This document shows positions 56,025 through 64,000 of a DNA stretch of 64,000 bases, piece by piece. The notes below the pieces were generated by a model. The model worked only from the letters and a program-made list of their open reading frames with translations, did not search any database and was not told the DNA's origin. How positions within the stretch are numbered: position 1 is the stretch's first letter; each line of letters starts with the position of its first letter. The stretch is from Roseiconus lacunae (lineage in GTDB: Bacteria; Planctomycetota; Planctomycetia; Pirellulales; Pirellulaceae). Both the position numbers and the translations under genes were made by a program. The stretch is taken from positions 186,001-250,000 of the forward strand of contig NZ_VSZO01000007.1 of NCBI RefSeq assembly GCF_008312935.1, read 5' to 3'.

Positions 56025-57005
56025 ATGAGCGACGTTTTTCAGCTTTGCAGTGGGGACAAGATCCCGGCGGTCGGTTTGGGAATTTGGAAAATTGATGTCG
56101 ATCAGACGGCCAGCGTCGTCCGCGACGCTATCGACGTTGGCTATCGACATATCGATTCGGCGTGCGACTACGGAAATGAGATACAAGCTGGCGAAGGCAT
56201 CAGTAACGCAATCAGCGCGGGACTCGTCACACGCGAAGACTTGTGGGTGACCAGTAAGCTTTGGAACACCTTCCATCGCCCCGAACACGTTCGTCCCGCA
56301 TTGGAAAAGTCGCTTCAAGACCTTGGCCTGGACTACCTTGATCTTTATCACATTCACTTCCCAATCTCTTTGGCCTACGTGGCCCCAGAGAAACGCTACC
56401 CGCCCGGTTGGTTCTTCGATCCCGATGCCGATGAACCTGCGATGAAGGAAGATTTGGTTCCGATCATCGAGACATGGCAGGCGATGGTTGAACTGAAGAA
56501 AGCTGGTTTGGTTCGTAACCTCGGGGTCTGCAACTTTGGCGTCTCGCTGATTCGTGATCTGATTGCGTCATCACCAGAGAAACCGTCTGTGCTGCAGGTC
56601 GAACTGCATCCTTACCTCACTCAAGAAAAGCTCCTTCGATTCTGTGCCGAGCAGGACATTCATGTCACCGGTTTCTCATCGCTCGGAGCCCAGTCATATT
56701 TTTCCATTGGGATGGCGGAAGAAAGCGAAAGCGTCATCGACCGCGCCGAGACCAAATCTATCGCGGAAGCTGTCGGCCGAACCCCGGCTCAAGTGGTCAT
56801 GCGTTGGGCCGTCCAACGGGGCACCTCGATCGTCCCCAAAACGACAAAGAAGCAGCGTCTGATCGAAAACCTTAGCTTGTTTGATTTCGAACTCAGCGAG
56901 GAGCAGATGAAGACAATTTCGGGGCTGAATCAGAATCATCGTTTCAACGACCCCGGATCATTTGGCGAAAAAGCCTTCAACACGTTTTACCCGATCTATG
57001 AATAG
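56025..57005 (+). CDS. Aldo/keto reductase resembling xylose reductases
   Basis: A 326-residue NAD(P)H-dependent aldo/keto reductase. The catalytic tetrad is D44 and Y49 (YRHIDSACDYGNE), K78 (WVTSKLWN) and H111 (LYHIHFP). Several further blocks resemble those of fungal xylose reductases: EKRYPPGWF, ETWQAMVELKKAGLV, PSVLQVELHPYL, and RFNDPGSF. The cofactor loop VPKTTKKQRLIEN keeps the Lys and Arg that contact the 2'-phosphate of NADPH in that family. Sugar or aldehyde reduction is plausible. GAGGAAG lies about 5 bases before the ATG; an upstream ATG at 56010 is less likely. Cytoplasmic, probably a single gene. Confidence 0.93.
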   Translation: MSDVFQLCSGDKIPAVGLGIWKIDVDQTASVVRDAIDVGYRHIDSACDYGNEIQAGEGISNAISAGLVTREDLWVTSKLWNTFHRPEHVRPALEKSLQDLGLDYLDLYHIHFPISLAYVAPEKRYPPGWFFDPDADEPAMKEDLVPIIETWQAMVELKKAGLVRNLGVCNFGVSLIRDLIASSPEKPSVLQVELHPYLTQEKLLRFCAEQDIHVTGFSSLGAQSYFSIGMAEESESVIDRAETKSIAEAVGRTPAQVVMRWAVQRGTSIVPKTTKKQRLIENLSLFDFELSEEQMKTISGLNQNHRFNDPGSFGEKAFNTFYPIYE

Positions 57006-57031
57006 ACGTCTTACCCGTCGGTTTCACTCAA

Positions 57032-57068
57032 CGGATGCGATCCTGTTCATTAAGCGGATGCGATCCTG
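57032..57068 (+). repeat. 14-bp direct repeat at the 3' end of the lipoprotein gene
   Basis: CGGATGCGATCCTG occurs at 57032-57045 and again at 57055-57068. One copy is inside the lipoprotein gene's last codons and the other just beyond its stop, so it looks like a small duplication of the gene's end. Confidence 0.75.
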
Positions 57069-58204
57069 CGCTGATACTCAAGTAGACCATGTAGGGCGTG
57101 GTAAAGCACGCCACACTCCAAGTCGACCCCGCGACAAAGCTCTAGGATTTCACAAAGCTTGACAACACTGCGTCGCACCCAGTCGGCACGCAGCGTCTCG
57201 TCGTCCCCGGCAACCGCAATCGTTTCTAAGACGTGCCCGGTGGTCCCCAGAGATTCGCCAAGGTCACTGCACCATCCGGTACGATGTAAATAGGCGGTCG
57301 AATAAGTTCCATCGGGATTCTGATTGACACGCGCCATTTCGATCGCGGCGGCCAAATGATCTTTCGCCTGTGACCAGATCCCGGTCACCGCGCTACCCTC
57401 AGTGACACGATTGCGAAGCGCATAGGCGATGCCGATCAACCGGTGCGTCCCACCGCATACGCTTGCCGCCAAGTCACGGAGGACTTCCGATTCGACCAAC
57501 AATTCGGTGCTGTAGGTCTCGCCATCACGGGCGGTCCAGCGGTAATCTGATGGCCGATAGAACGAAAGTGGAATCAAGGTCCAACTAAATTCAGCTTCGT
57601 AATTCAACGGAACATCGAACTCGGCTTGCCGCAGCCAATTTTCGATCGTTAGCGTTGTCTCGTCGATTTTCCATTGATCGTTCCGCTGTTGCCCCGCTTG
57701 CGCAACGACTGCCAGCCATTGGTCCCGGTGACCTTGACCAACTTTAGTACTCGCCTGCATGTCAACTTTGAAGCCATACTCGCCATCGTCAAAGCGATCG
57801 CCGAGGCGCGGCCGAAACCCATCACAAACCCCACCGGCTTTAAAGTACTCGACGGCACTTTGAAGACCGCTTGGAGTGTCGATTAGGAACTCGCTTCCGT
57901 ATGCCAAAATACCATGAAAGATTTGCCAGGCGCCGTTAATTGAGACCGACAGCCCGCGTGAATTTTTCTCGTAATCCAACGTGTCGCGAACCAAGGTCGC
58001 GAGTTCGCGATCGTCTGAGCCGACCGATACCGTTTGCTCGTCATCGCTCGCATCACCGGGCAAGGTTTGCGGCATCGATAACGGACAACCACTGATTCCC
58101 ATCGCCGATGTCGCGATCGATCCCAGCATCAATCGGCGGCTCAACAAGCGATGCCTGGGATGTTGATTGTCCATCGATTGCTTCACCGAAGAAATACCGT
58201 TCAT
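57050..58204 (-). CDS. Tat-type lipoprotein of unknown function
   Basis: A 384-residue protein. The N-terminus has SRRLMLGSIATSAMGISGC: a twin-arginine-like signal ending in a lipobox with Cys, so probably an exported lipoprotein. The remainder is mostly helical with conserved-looking blocks such as GAWQIFHGILAYGSEF, AVEYFKAGGVCDGFRP, CGGTHRLIGIAYALRNRV and the C-terminal DLECGVLYHALHGLLEYQRR, suggesting an alpha/alpha-toroid fold. I do not recognise a named family. Starts 8 bp after the end of the acetyltransferase gene, so likely cotranscribed. An alternative start is Met11 at 58174. Its 3' end carries a 14-bp direct repeat. Confidence 0.7.
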   Translation of the reverse strand: MNGISSVKQSMDNQHPRHRLLSRRLMLGSIATSAMGISGCPLSMPQTLPGDASDDEQTVSVGSDDRELATLVRDTLDYEKNSRGLSVSINGAWQIFHGILAYGSEFLIDTPSGLQSAVEYFKAGGVCDGFRPRLGDRFDDGEYGFKVDMQASTKVGQGHRDQWLAVVAQAGQQRNDQWKIDETTLTIENWLRQAEFDVPLNYEAEFSWTLIPLSFYRPSDYRWTARDGETYSTELLVESEVLRDLAASVCGGTHRLIGIAYALRNRVTEGSAVTGIWSQAKDHLAAAIEMARVNQNPDGTYSTAYLHRTGWCSDLGESLGTTGHVLETIAVAGDDETLRADWVRRSVVKLCEILELCRGVDLECGVLYHALHGLLEYQRRIASA

Positions 58205-58212
58205 TAGGTTTG

Positions 58213-59484
58213 TTAAGTTAGCTTCGAACGACCGGCACTGGGCCAGATCGATCGCCCGACACGTTTAAGCGAAGACTTGAGCGGAAGCGCTTTCACGCCA
58301 TCGATTAAGTGCGCTTGGCCACATCGGAGCAAACGATACGTGAATGACGGTGAGATACAACCCTGGCCGACTTCATCGGTTTCGTCAGTTTGCTTTCGCT
58401 TATACGGTTGCTCGCCGTAACCCATGTCGATGCAGCGCAAGCCCTGTGCTTCGGCAGCTTCGAGGATCGAGACAAACAACCCGGTTCCCGGAGAATATCT
58501 TGCGAACGCGGGATCGTAGGCCGGAAACCAGTAGTGAAGCAGATCGCCGTCGAGCATCCCAAAGTGTGCCGCAACGGTGCGTCCTCCGGCGTTGAGCGTT
58601 GAGAGAATGCCGCGAGGGGTTTGATCGCGATCGATGTTCCCAAATAGCCGTTCCACCAACTCCATGGTCCAAGGTGTTGAGAATAGATCTAGGATATGAG
58701 TCCGCTGGTACTGATTCCGTTTCCAGCGAATCGCTTGCCGAAGTCGCTCGACATCTCGACAATCAAACTCAAATTGTACCGTACCGACCTCACGAGCCAT
58801 CTTTCGAGTTTTTTGTCCCTGACGCCCGATGGTTTTATGCGCCCGACCTAGGTCACGGAGATACTGCACTGGGTTGTCACCGATTTCGCAGCGAAACGAG
58901 CGGACTTTGCGATGGCAGCAATGCGGAGGCATCTCATCGAGTGGTTGGCCAACGAGAGCATGAAAGTGATAGGCATTGCAGCCGATCTGACGCAGCAACC
59001 AGTGCCACGGAATGTTGAGCCCGGGATCACAAACGATATTGTGTGCGTCGTTGAAGAAGCGGCCAACAGGAAAGCACGACTGGCCCTGCCGGTGCAGCGG
59101 CAAAAACGCGATCGGACGTTCATTTTGGTAGACGACCGCGACCTCGACATCCTGACGAACGGCGTGAACCGCTTCCGAGAAGGCAACGGAAAAGAATGGG
59201 CTTCTAAATCGATCGTAACGCGCTCGCAGTGACTCCCAAACTCGCTTTTCGTCGCTTCCAACCAAATCAAACGGCTTCAACGCCGCCGTAGTCGCCTTGC
59301 CAGACTCGCTCGGCGCGGCTGGCCAAGAGTGATCAAAGACAGGAGTTTTGGTAGCCGACAGTGACACGGGAGTAGCGATATAGAAGGGCGTCAGACTTCT
59401 GCGGCGGCCGACGTAGTCATAGCTTATCGCCGCGAAGGACCTCTCAACAACGCCCTTAAGGATAGTCCATTCGCCCCCATTCAC
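58213..59484 (-). CDS. CelD/FemAB-type GNAT acetyltransferase
   Basis: A 423-residue protein resembling the CelD/BcsL GNAT acetyltransferase family (Acetyltransf_6), often near exopolysaccharide genes. Support: FFSVAFSEAVHAVRQDVEVAVVY opening of the first GNAT half, RPIAFLPLHRQG, a basic RQGQKTRKMAREVG region, then GRTVAAHFGMLDGDLLHYWFPAYDP and YSPGTGLFVSILEAAEAQGLRCIDMGYGEQPYKRK in the second half, the classic end of the family. Start is a GTG at 59484 with no clear ribosome site. It precedes the lipoprotein gene by 8 bp, so the two form an operon. Probably modifies a surface glycan. Confidence 0.82.
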   Translation of the reverse strand: MNGGEWTILKGVVERSFAAISYDYVGRRRSLTPFYIATPVSLSATKTPVFDHSWPAAPSESGKATTAALKPFDLVGSDEKRVWESLRARYDRFRSPFFSVAFSEAVHAVRQDVEVAVVYQNERPIAFLPLHRQGQSCFPVGRFFNDAHNIVCDPGLNIPWHWLLRQIGCNAYHFHALVGQPLDEMPPHCCHRKVRSFRCEIGDNPVQYLRDLGRAHKTIGRQGQKTRKMAREVGTVQFEFDCRDVERLRQAIRWKRNQYQRTHILDLFSTPWTMELVERLFGNIDRDQTPRGILSTLNAGGRTVAAHFGMLDGDLLHYWFPAYDPAFARYSPGTGLFVSILEAAEAQGLRCIDMGYGEQPYKRKQTDETDEVGQGCISPSFTYRLLRCGQAHLIDGVKALPLKSSLKRVGRSIWPSAGRSKLT

Positions 59485-59563
59485 GAACGGGGATCCGACC
59501 CGTCAGCAGACCTTGGTCGGTCAATCATTCCGATTTTGACAGTCGCAACTCATCGGACCGGCG

Positions 59564-60568
59564 TTATGGCCGGGTTGCGACGCGACGTTGTTGGCCTTTC
59601 GGACGTAGGACGAAGACCTTGGGATCGTCGACGACGAACGTCGTACTCCAACGCTGTCCATCGTCGGCACTGCAAACGTTGTAGAAAAACGTGCGGAATC
59701 GCTCGGCCCGGTAGCTGTAGGGGAACTGACTGGTGATGTAGTCGTCTTCGGTCAAATCGTCCACACCGGGCGATGCGTAGTAGTGCACCATCCCGTCGGG
59801 CGTCACACTCATCCCCAGCGTCCACCATCCAGTCGTCGTGATCTGTGGCCCACGGAAGTCACCACCTCGACTGTTCCCTCGTACTCGCCAATACGCGTAG
59901 TCATGATCTTTCCGTGACTGGTGCTTGCTTTCGAATTCAACAAACATTCCGGGCCAATAGACTTCGTTGCCCATCTCTTCGACGGTTCGCTTGAAGATAC
60001 CGACACCGACTTCTTTGTCGACCATCGCCGTGGTTTCCAACGCCAACCGGAATCCAAAGTGCGGCCCGCTGCGGTTTTCCCATGATTCGACAGGCGGCAG
60101 GAAAACTCGTGTGGTCACCGAGGGAACTTCTGAGATATCCAGTCGTCGCTTAAGGCGGTACTGCACGTTGGCGACAAAGTCATCTTGGTGCATCGTCCCG
60201 CTAGGGCGACCGGGAATTCCGGTGAACTTGCTTCGCATCAGCAAGGCGCCTTTGCTGCCGGGGATCCCACCCTTTGGCGTCTCGACGCGCTGCACGACAT
60301 CGGGATGGCCTCGCTTGACACCCTCATACCAACGCCCGTTGGTACTGCGTCCCATCGGCCCGCGTTGATTTTCGTCGATGTCTTCGGTGCTCTTCGGATC
60401 GCGCGGAATATAGCTCCACGACGGATCTTCGAAGTCATCTGCGACGCCAACAATTTCGCTCCCCGTTCCGGGAACGACGGGCCGTTGGGCGGCCGATTCC
60501 CGAGCGGCTGTTGCCGCTGAAAGCAGGCCGATCGACGCCAAGACCATTGATCGCGCGAAGGTTTTCAT
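59564..60568 (-). CDS. Secreted protein of unknown function
   Basis: A 334-residue protein with a signal peptide (MVLASIGLLSAATAARESAAQ). The mature part is rich in Trp, Tyr, Gly and beta-prone residues, for example DDFEDPSWSYIPRDPKSTED and GPHFGFRLALETTAMV, and ends in VVDDPKVFVLRPKGQQ. The pattern fits a beta-jelly-roll, such as a concanavalin-like fold, but I do not recognise the family. ATG at 60568 follows GAGGA by 8 bases; the frame is open to 60688. Lies between sulfatase and acetyltransferase on the same strand. Confidence 0.65.
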   Translation of the reverse strand: MKTFARSMVLASIGLLSAATAARESAAQRPVVPGTGSEIVGVADDFEDPSWSYIPRDPKSTEDIDENQRGPMGRSTNGRWYEGVKRGHPDVVQRVETPKGGIPGSKGALLMRSKFTGIPGRPSGTMHQDDFVANVQYRLKRRLDISEVPSVTTRVFLPPVESWENRSGPHFGFRLALETTAMVDKEVGVGIFKRTVEEMGNEVYWPGMFVEFESKHQSRKDHDYAYWRVRGNSRGGDFRGPQITTTGWWTLGMSVTPDGMVHYYASPGVDDLTEDDYITSQFPYSYRAERFRTFFYNVCSADDGQRWSTTFVVDDPKVFVLRPKGQQRRVATRP

Positions 60569-60832
60569 CCCTGAAGTCCTCATCACCTCATCCATCCAAT
60601 TTTTGCGAGCGAACGACGTTTCACTCGCGGTTTCACGGAGGCGCGCAGTGACGCGACCAAGCGACGCAGACTCCCCCTTGGTAGTCAAACATCGGCATCA
60701 GAATTTTCCGCCTGTAGCGGTTTTTCATGTTTTGTGGATTCGTGCGGTAAAACGAAAAACGAAGCGGCGTCAATTACCGACCGAACGGCTTCGCAGACCC
60801 CGCCCTGCCAGTCCTTTCTCAGAGCTCTACTT

Positions 60833-62377
60833 TTAGTGCTTCGATAAATCGAATAGCTGCGATTGCTTGCTGGGTTTGGTTTTCTTTGCCGCCGGATGCG
60901 TTTTGGCGTTCACACGTTTCGCCCACGCGTTATACGACTGGCTAAGGCGACGAACGACATCGGGATATCGGTCGCTAACGTCGTTGGTTTCCGTCCGATC
61001 TAGTGACAGGTCGTATAACTCCCAATCGCGGGATCGCTCGGCAACCAGTTTCCAGTTTCCTTCCCGAATTGCGTGGTTGGATGCGAACTCCCAAAAGATT
61101 GGCGGTCTTGATTCGCTCGCTTGGCCCCGAATCGTTGGAACCAATGAAATGCCTTCGCTGGGATTGATCGGCTGACCCTCACGTTCGCTCGGATATTGAC
61201 CCTTTGCCAGCTCGATCACCGTTGGCATCAAGTCCACGATGTGGTGTGTCGAATTCGTCAAGCCGCCAGGTTGTTTGATTGCCGCAGGCCAATGCGCAAT
61301 CAGCGGTGTCAGCGAACCACCTTCATGGGCGTACTGCTTGTACAACCGCATCGGTGTGTTGCACATATTTGCCCAGCGAGCATCGTAGGCATAGTTACTT
61401 TCGGCGGGACCGGGACCAATGTTCGGCGTCTTCATTCGATTGTACGGACAAGCACCGTTGTCGGAGAAGAACAAGATGACCGTGTTGTCTAGATCGCCGT
61501 GTTCCTGAAGATCGCTGACAAGGCGACCGACGTTCTGATCGAGTCGATCGACCATTGCCGCATAGACTTCCATCATTGGGGTGAGGAACTCCTTCTGTGA
61601 TTGCGTCAGCGTCGAGAACGGCTCCAACTTGGGGTCCCGTTCGGAAAGACTCCATGTCTGGTCAACGATGCCCAATTTTTGTTGTCGTCTGAACCGCCGC
61701 TCGCGAATCTCGTCCCACCCCACGTCGTAACGTCCTCTGTATTTGGCAATGTCGTCCGGCAACGCATGCAGCGGAAAGTGTGGTGCGTTGTGGGCAAGAT
61801 ATAGAAAGTATGGCCGGTTTTTCGTACGAGCCTGATCGATAAACTTGATCGCGTAGTCCGTGAACGCATCCGTGGTATAGAAATCACCGGGGACTTCGAA
61901 AACTTCCCGATCGAGCCGCATCAGGTTTCGTCCGCTCTCCCAATCTTGGCCGGTGAAAAAATTCGCGGCACCGCTCAAAAAACCAAAGTAGCGATCAAAG
62001 CCACGATCGAGTGGATGCCCGGCAAGATGCCACTTCCCGCTCATCATGGTCGAGTAACCTGAATCTCGCAGAACCTCTGCGAGCGTTACATTGCCGGGGA
62101 GTTTTAAATTCTTTGACTGTTGATGCCACAATCCGGTCAGCAATGATGCACGCGTTTCGCTGCACTTGGCATTGTTGTGAAAATCCGTGAAACGCAGTCC
62201 GTTACTTGCCAATCGGTCAAGGTTGGGCGTTTCGATCTCGCCGCCGTAACACCCAAGATCCGAAAACCCCAGGTCATCGCAAACGATGACGACGATGTTG
62301 GGACGATCATTTGCCTGCGAGCTTACGCCTACGGTGGAAGCGACAGTGAACACGAATGTTAGAACAAATCGGATCAT
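60833..62377 (-). CDS. Secreted sulfatase
   Basis: A 514-residue type I sulfatase with a signal peptide (MIRFVLTFVFTVASTVGVSS). The metal-binding start is IVVIVCDDLGFSDLGCYGG, and the active-site Cys72, which must be converted to formylglycine, lies in KCSETRASLLTG. HLAGHPLDRGFD, HNAPHFPLHA and FFSDNGACPYN hold further metal ligands. Planctomycetes carry very many such enzymes, used on sulfated algal polysaccharides. Substrate unknown. The signature CSETR differs at position 3 from the common CxP/AxR. The C-terminus is basic, with PAAKKTKPSKQ. Confidence 0.93.
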   Translation of the reverse strand: MIRFVLTFVFTVASTVGVSSQANDRPNIVVIVCDDLGFSDLGCYGGEIETPNLDRLASNGLRFTDFHNNAKCSETRASLLTGLWHQQSKNLKLPGNVTLAEVLRDSGYSTMMSGKWHLAGHPLDRGFDRYFGFLSGAANFFTGQDWESGRNLMRLDREVFEVPGDFYTTDAFTDYAIKFIDQARTKNRPYFLYLAHNAPHFPLHALPDDIAKYRGRYDVGWDEIRERRFRRQQKLGIVDQTWSLSERDPKLEPFSTLTQSQKEFLTPMMEVYAAMVDRLDQNVGRLVSDLQEHGDLDNTVILFFSDNGACPYNRMKTPNIGPGPAESNYAYDARWANMCNTPMRLYKQYAHEGGSLTPLIAHWPAAIKQPGGLTNSTHHIVDLMPTVIELAKGQYPSEREGQPINPSEGISLVPTIRGQASESRPPIFWEFASNHAIREGNWKLVAERSRDWELYDLSLDRTETNDVSDRYPDVVRRLSQSYNAWAKRVNAKTHPAAKKTKPSKQSQLFDLSKH

Positions 62378-62439
62378 GGTAAATCTAGAACAACGAGATC
62401 AAAACAAAGTGCAAACCCGGCCATCAGGAAATGGAACGC

Positions 62440-63141
62440 TCAGTCTTCGCGGATCACGATCACATCGTCCACCCAAGCTTCCTTGGCGACGGCCAAACGC
62501 AATCGTGATTTCGTAGGATGTCCGATCCCAGGCGACTGAAAGTCGCCGATCGTCTGGCCATCGATTGAAACCGTCAGCGTCTCACCTTTGATCTGAACTT
62601 TCAGATCGTGCCAGGTGTTTTTTGACAAATTGACATCGATTGACTTCTCTTTGGATTTAATCAGCTTGCGATCGTCAGCGCTCAGCTGTTTCGCCTTCGA
62701 TCGCTCACGAATTTCCTTCTTCATTCGTCCCGTCTTTAGGTCGGCCAACATGACTTTGTTTGGCCGAATTTTTGCGACGCACAGATGACCAGCGTGAACT
62801 GACTTCTCGTTCATGTCCGCGATGTTAATCCCCAACTCGTCGCCGGAACCGATTTTGAAACGCATCGTGATCGTCACGTCTTTGAAAGACAGGTCATGGA
62901 CGACAGAGACACCGTGATCGGCGACCTTGTGCCGATAGATGTGCATGGCTCCATCGGCCAAATCGACTTGCTTGTTCCCCGCCGCCCGTGCTTTGCTGTT
63001 CGTGGACCAATCGTTGCCAAGTTGCTCGCGGGATTCGTCTTGTTCGTTCCGCTCGAAGTGATCTTCGAGCAGTTTTTCTCCGGCCAGCGTTGGGACGGCG
63101 GTGGTCAGCAAAATTGCAACGGTGGAAAGAGTTTTCTTCAT
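62440..63141 (-). CDS. Secreted LamG/DUF1080-like protein
   Basis: A 233-residue exported protein. Signal peptide MKKTLSTVAILLTTAVPTLAG, then a beta-rich domain resembling concanavalin-like/LamG folds used in DUF1080 proteins: DHFERNEQDESREQLGNDWS, GAMHIYRHK, VTITMRFKIGSGDELGINI and WHDLKVQIKGETLTVSIDGQ. The last block is characteristic of this group. Such proteins often bind or cut glycans. ATG at 63141 was chosen over the open frame to 63174. It is 62 bp upstream of the sulfatase on the same strand and divergent from the DUF1015 gene. Confidence 0.8.
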   Translation of the reverse strand: MKKTLSTVAILLTTAVPTLAGEKLLEDHFERNEQDESREQLGNDWSTNSKARAAGNKQVDLADGAMHIYRHKVADHGVSVVHDLSFKDVTITMRFKIGSGDELGINIADMNEKSVHAGHLCVAKIRPNKVMLADLKTGRMKKEIRERSKAKQLSADDRKLIKSKEKSIDVNLSKNTWHDLKVQIKGETLTVSIDGQTIGDFQSPGIGHPTKSRLRLAVAKEAWVDDVIVIRED

Positions 63142-63382
63142 GGGGAATTCAAAACTAAGGATGGAATATTGCATCGATGGCAGGAACGGAGGACCGGCAT
63201 CCGAACCACCAGTTTAGCCGGTTCAGTCGCCGCGCGTTGATCATTCGTGGGCTGTCAAAACAGTGTTCCGGCGTTTATAAAACTCTCCGCTCGGACGAGC
63301 CCCATGCGGTGTCCCAGAAACGGCCGCATCGGTGCCCCGAAGAGCGAAGACTACGTGCATTCCCAACCAAAAAAATTTTGTC

Positions 63383-64000
63383 ATGCCTCGCGTCAAACCT
63401 TTCCGCGCCGTTCGTCCTCCCGCCGACAAAGCCGCCGCGGTTGCCAGCGTCCCTTATGACGTGGTGAATCGAGCCGAAGCCGCCCAGTTGGCGGAAGGCA
63501 ACCCTGATTCGTTTCTTCATGTCGTCCGTCCCGACATTGATTTGCCGCCGGAAACCGACCCGTATGCCGACGAGATCTACGAAACCGCGGCGAAGAACTT
63601 CCGCGCGTTCATGGACGCCGGAACACTTCAGCAGGACGCTGACGAATCGATTTTCCTGTATCGGCAAATCATGGACGGGAATAGTCAGATCGGTGTTGTT
63701 GCCTGCGCCCACATCGATGACTACGAAAATAATCGCATCCTCAAACACGAATTCACTCGTCCGGCAAAAGAAGACGATCGAACCCGGCACGTCACGACGT
63801 TGGCTGCTCACGCCGGTCCAGTGTTTTTGACTTATCGCGACCACGAGCAACTCAATCAGTCGGTCGAAGATGCAATTAAACAGGCACCGCTGTACGACTT
63901 TACCGCCGAAGACGGCGTCCAGCACACCGTCTGGAAAATCGAAGACGCGGAGTCTTATTGCAAAGCACTTGGCGAAGTTCCCGCATTTTATGTCGCCGAC
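63383..64000 (+). CDS. DUF1015-family protein (cut by window end)
   Basis: The first 206 residues of a DUF1015 protein, open to the last base. It begins MPRVKPFRAVRPP and has VASVPYDVVNRAEAAQLAEG, SFLHVVRPDID, FLYRQIMDG and HEFTRPAKEDDRTRHVTTL, which are DUF1015 landmarks. The family is widespread, cytoplasmic and of unknown function, sometimes next to serine-synthesis genes. Because the frame runs off the end, total length and neighbours are unknown. Divergent from the LamG-like gene with 241 bp between. Confidence 0.9.
   Translation, partial: MPRVKPFRAVRPPADKAAAVASVPYDVVNRAEAAQLAEGNPDSFLHVVRPDIDLPPETDPYADEIYETAAKNFRAFMDAGTLQQDADESIFLYRQIMDGNSQIGVVACAHIDDYENNRILKHEFTRPAKEDDRTRHVTTLAAHAGPVFLTYRDHEQLNQSVEDAIKQAPLYDFTAEDGVQHTVWKIEDAESYCKALGEVPAFYVAD

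Noticed and set aside
60710-60735. CCGC-loop-GCGG hairpin followed by TTTTT
   Set aside because: Only a 4-bp stem and on the strand opposite to the neighbouring genes.
1-64000. tRNA, rRNA, CRISPR arrays, insertion sequences or phage genes
   Set aside because: No T-loop-like segments in a cloverleaf setting, no regularly spaced direct repeats, and no transposase, integrase or phage-protein frames were found by eye.

Overview
The window reads as chromosomal DNA of a planctomycete, most likely a Rhodopirellula-like member of the Pirellulaceae. The strongest evidence is two gene pairs of kinds expanded in that group: a DUF1592-type haem protein with a DUF1552 Tat protein (8.4-12.3 kb), and a DUF1549/DUF1553 haem protein with a DUF1501 Tat protein (26.3-30.3 kb). 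Supporting evidence is an SHD1-domain secreted protein, a sulfatase, two Gfo/Idh/MocA oxidoreductases, a secreted PQQ-type propeller and many TPR proteins. GC content looks moderate, genes lie on both strands and gaps are often 100-600 bp. I found no tRNA, rRNA, CRISPR array, IS element or phage gene. Both ends cut a gene: a histidine kinase at the left and a DUF1015 protein at the right.

Layout. 0-6 kb: kinase C-terminus, HPF/RaiA-like ribosome factor, a 48-residue membrane peptide, divergent queE and queF (queuosine precursor), a TIM-barrel sugar isomerase-like protein, a proline-rich secreted protein and a small membrane protein. 6-19 kb: secreted TPR protein, DUF1592/DUF1552 pair, then a plus-strand run of AMP-ligase, C4 zinc-ribbon coiled-coil protein and coaE, followed by rho overlapping ribH, and a secreted protein with a carboxypeptidase-regulatory-like domain. 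20-31 kb: an HTH protein with an NTF2/SnoaL-like tail, cupin, methyltransferase, Gfo/Idh/MocA oxidoreductase, PQQ propeller, phosphoesterase, and the DUF1501/DUF1549 pair facing a second Gfo/Idh/MocA gene. 32-38.6 kb: Ski2-like helicase, SHD1 protein, CoA-disulfide reductase with rhodanese.

39-46 kb is the most distinctive part: a tightly packed, same-strand signalling locus of six genes (receiver; receiver-kinase with an unexplained C-terminal domain; receiver; Tat-exported solute-binding protein without any transporter gene; membrane sensor kinase with a large helical ectodomain and an N-terminal four-cysteine knuckle; Rcp1-like receiver). A perfect 9-bp inverted repeat lies just upstream. 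An FHA protein and glycogen phosphorylase follow. My reading, which is inference, is a binding-protein-assisted sensor relay comparable in architecture to TorT/TorS.

49-64 kb: esterase, SPINDLY-type TPR O-GlcNAc-transferase-like protein, ECF sigma factor next to a cNMP-binding patatin (NTE) protein, an aldo/keto reductase that resembles fungal xylose reductases, then a minus-strand run holding a Tat lipoprotein, a CelD-type acetyltransferase, a secreted protein of unknown function, a sulfatase and a LamG/DUF1080-like secreted protein, and finally the truncated DUF1015 gene.

All calls come from reading the translated sequence. No database search was run, so family names rest on recognised motifs, and starts were chosen by codon, ribosome-binding site and signal-peptide position.
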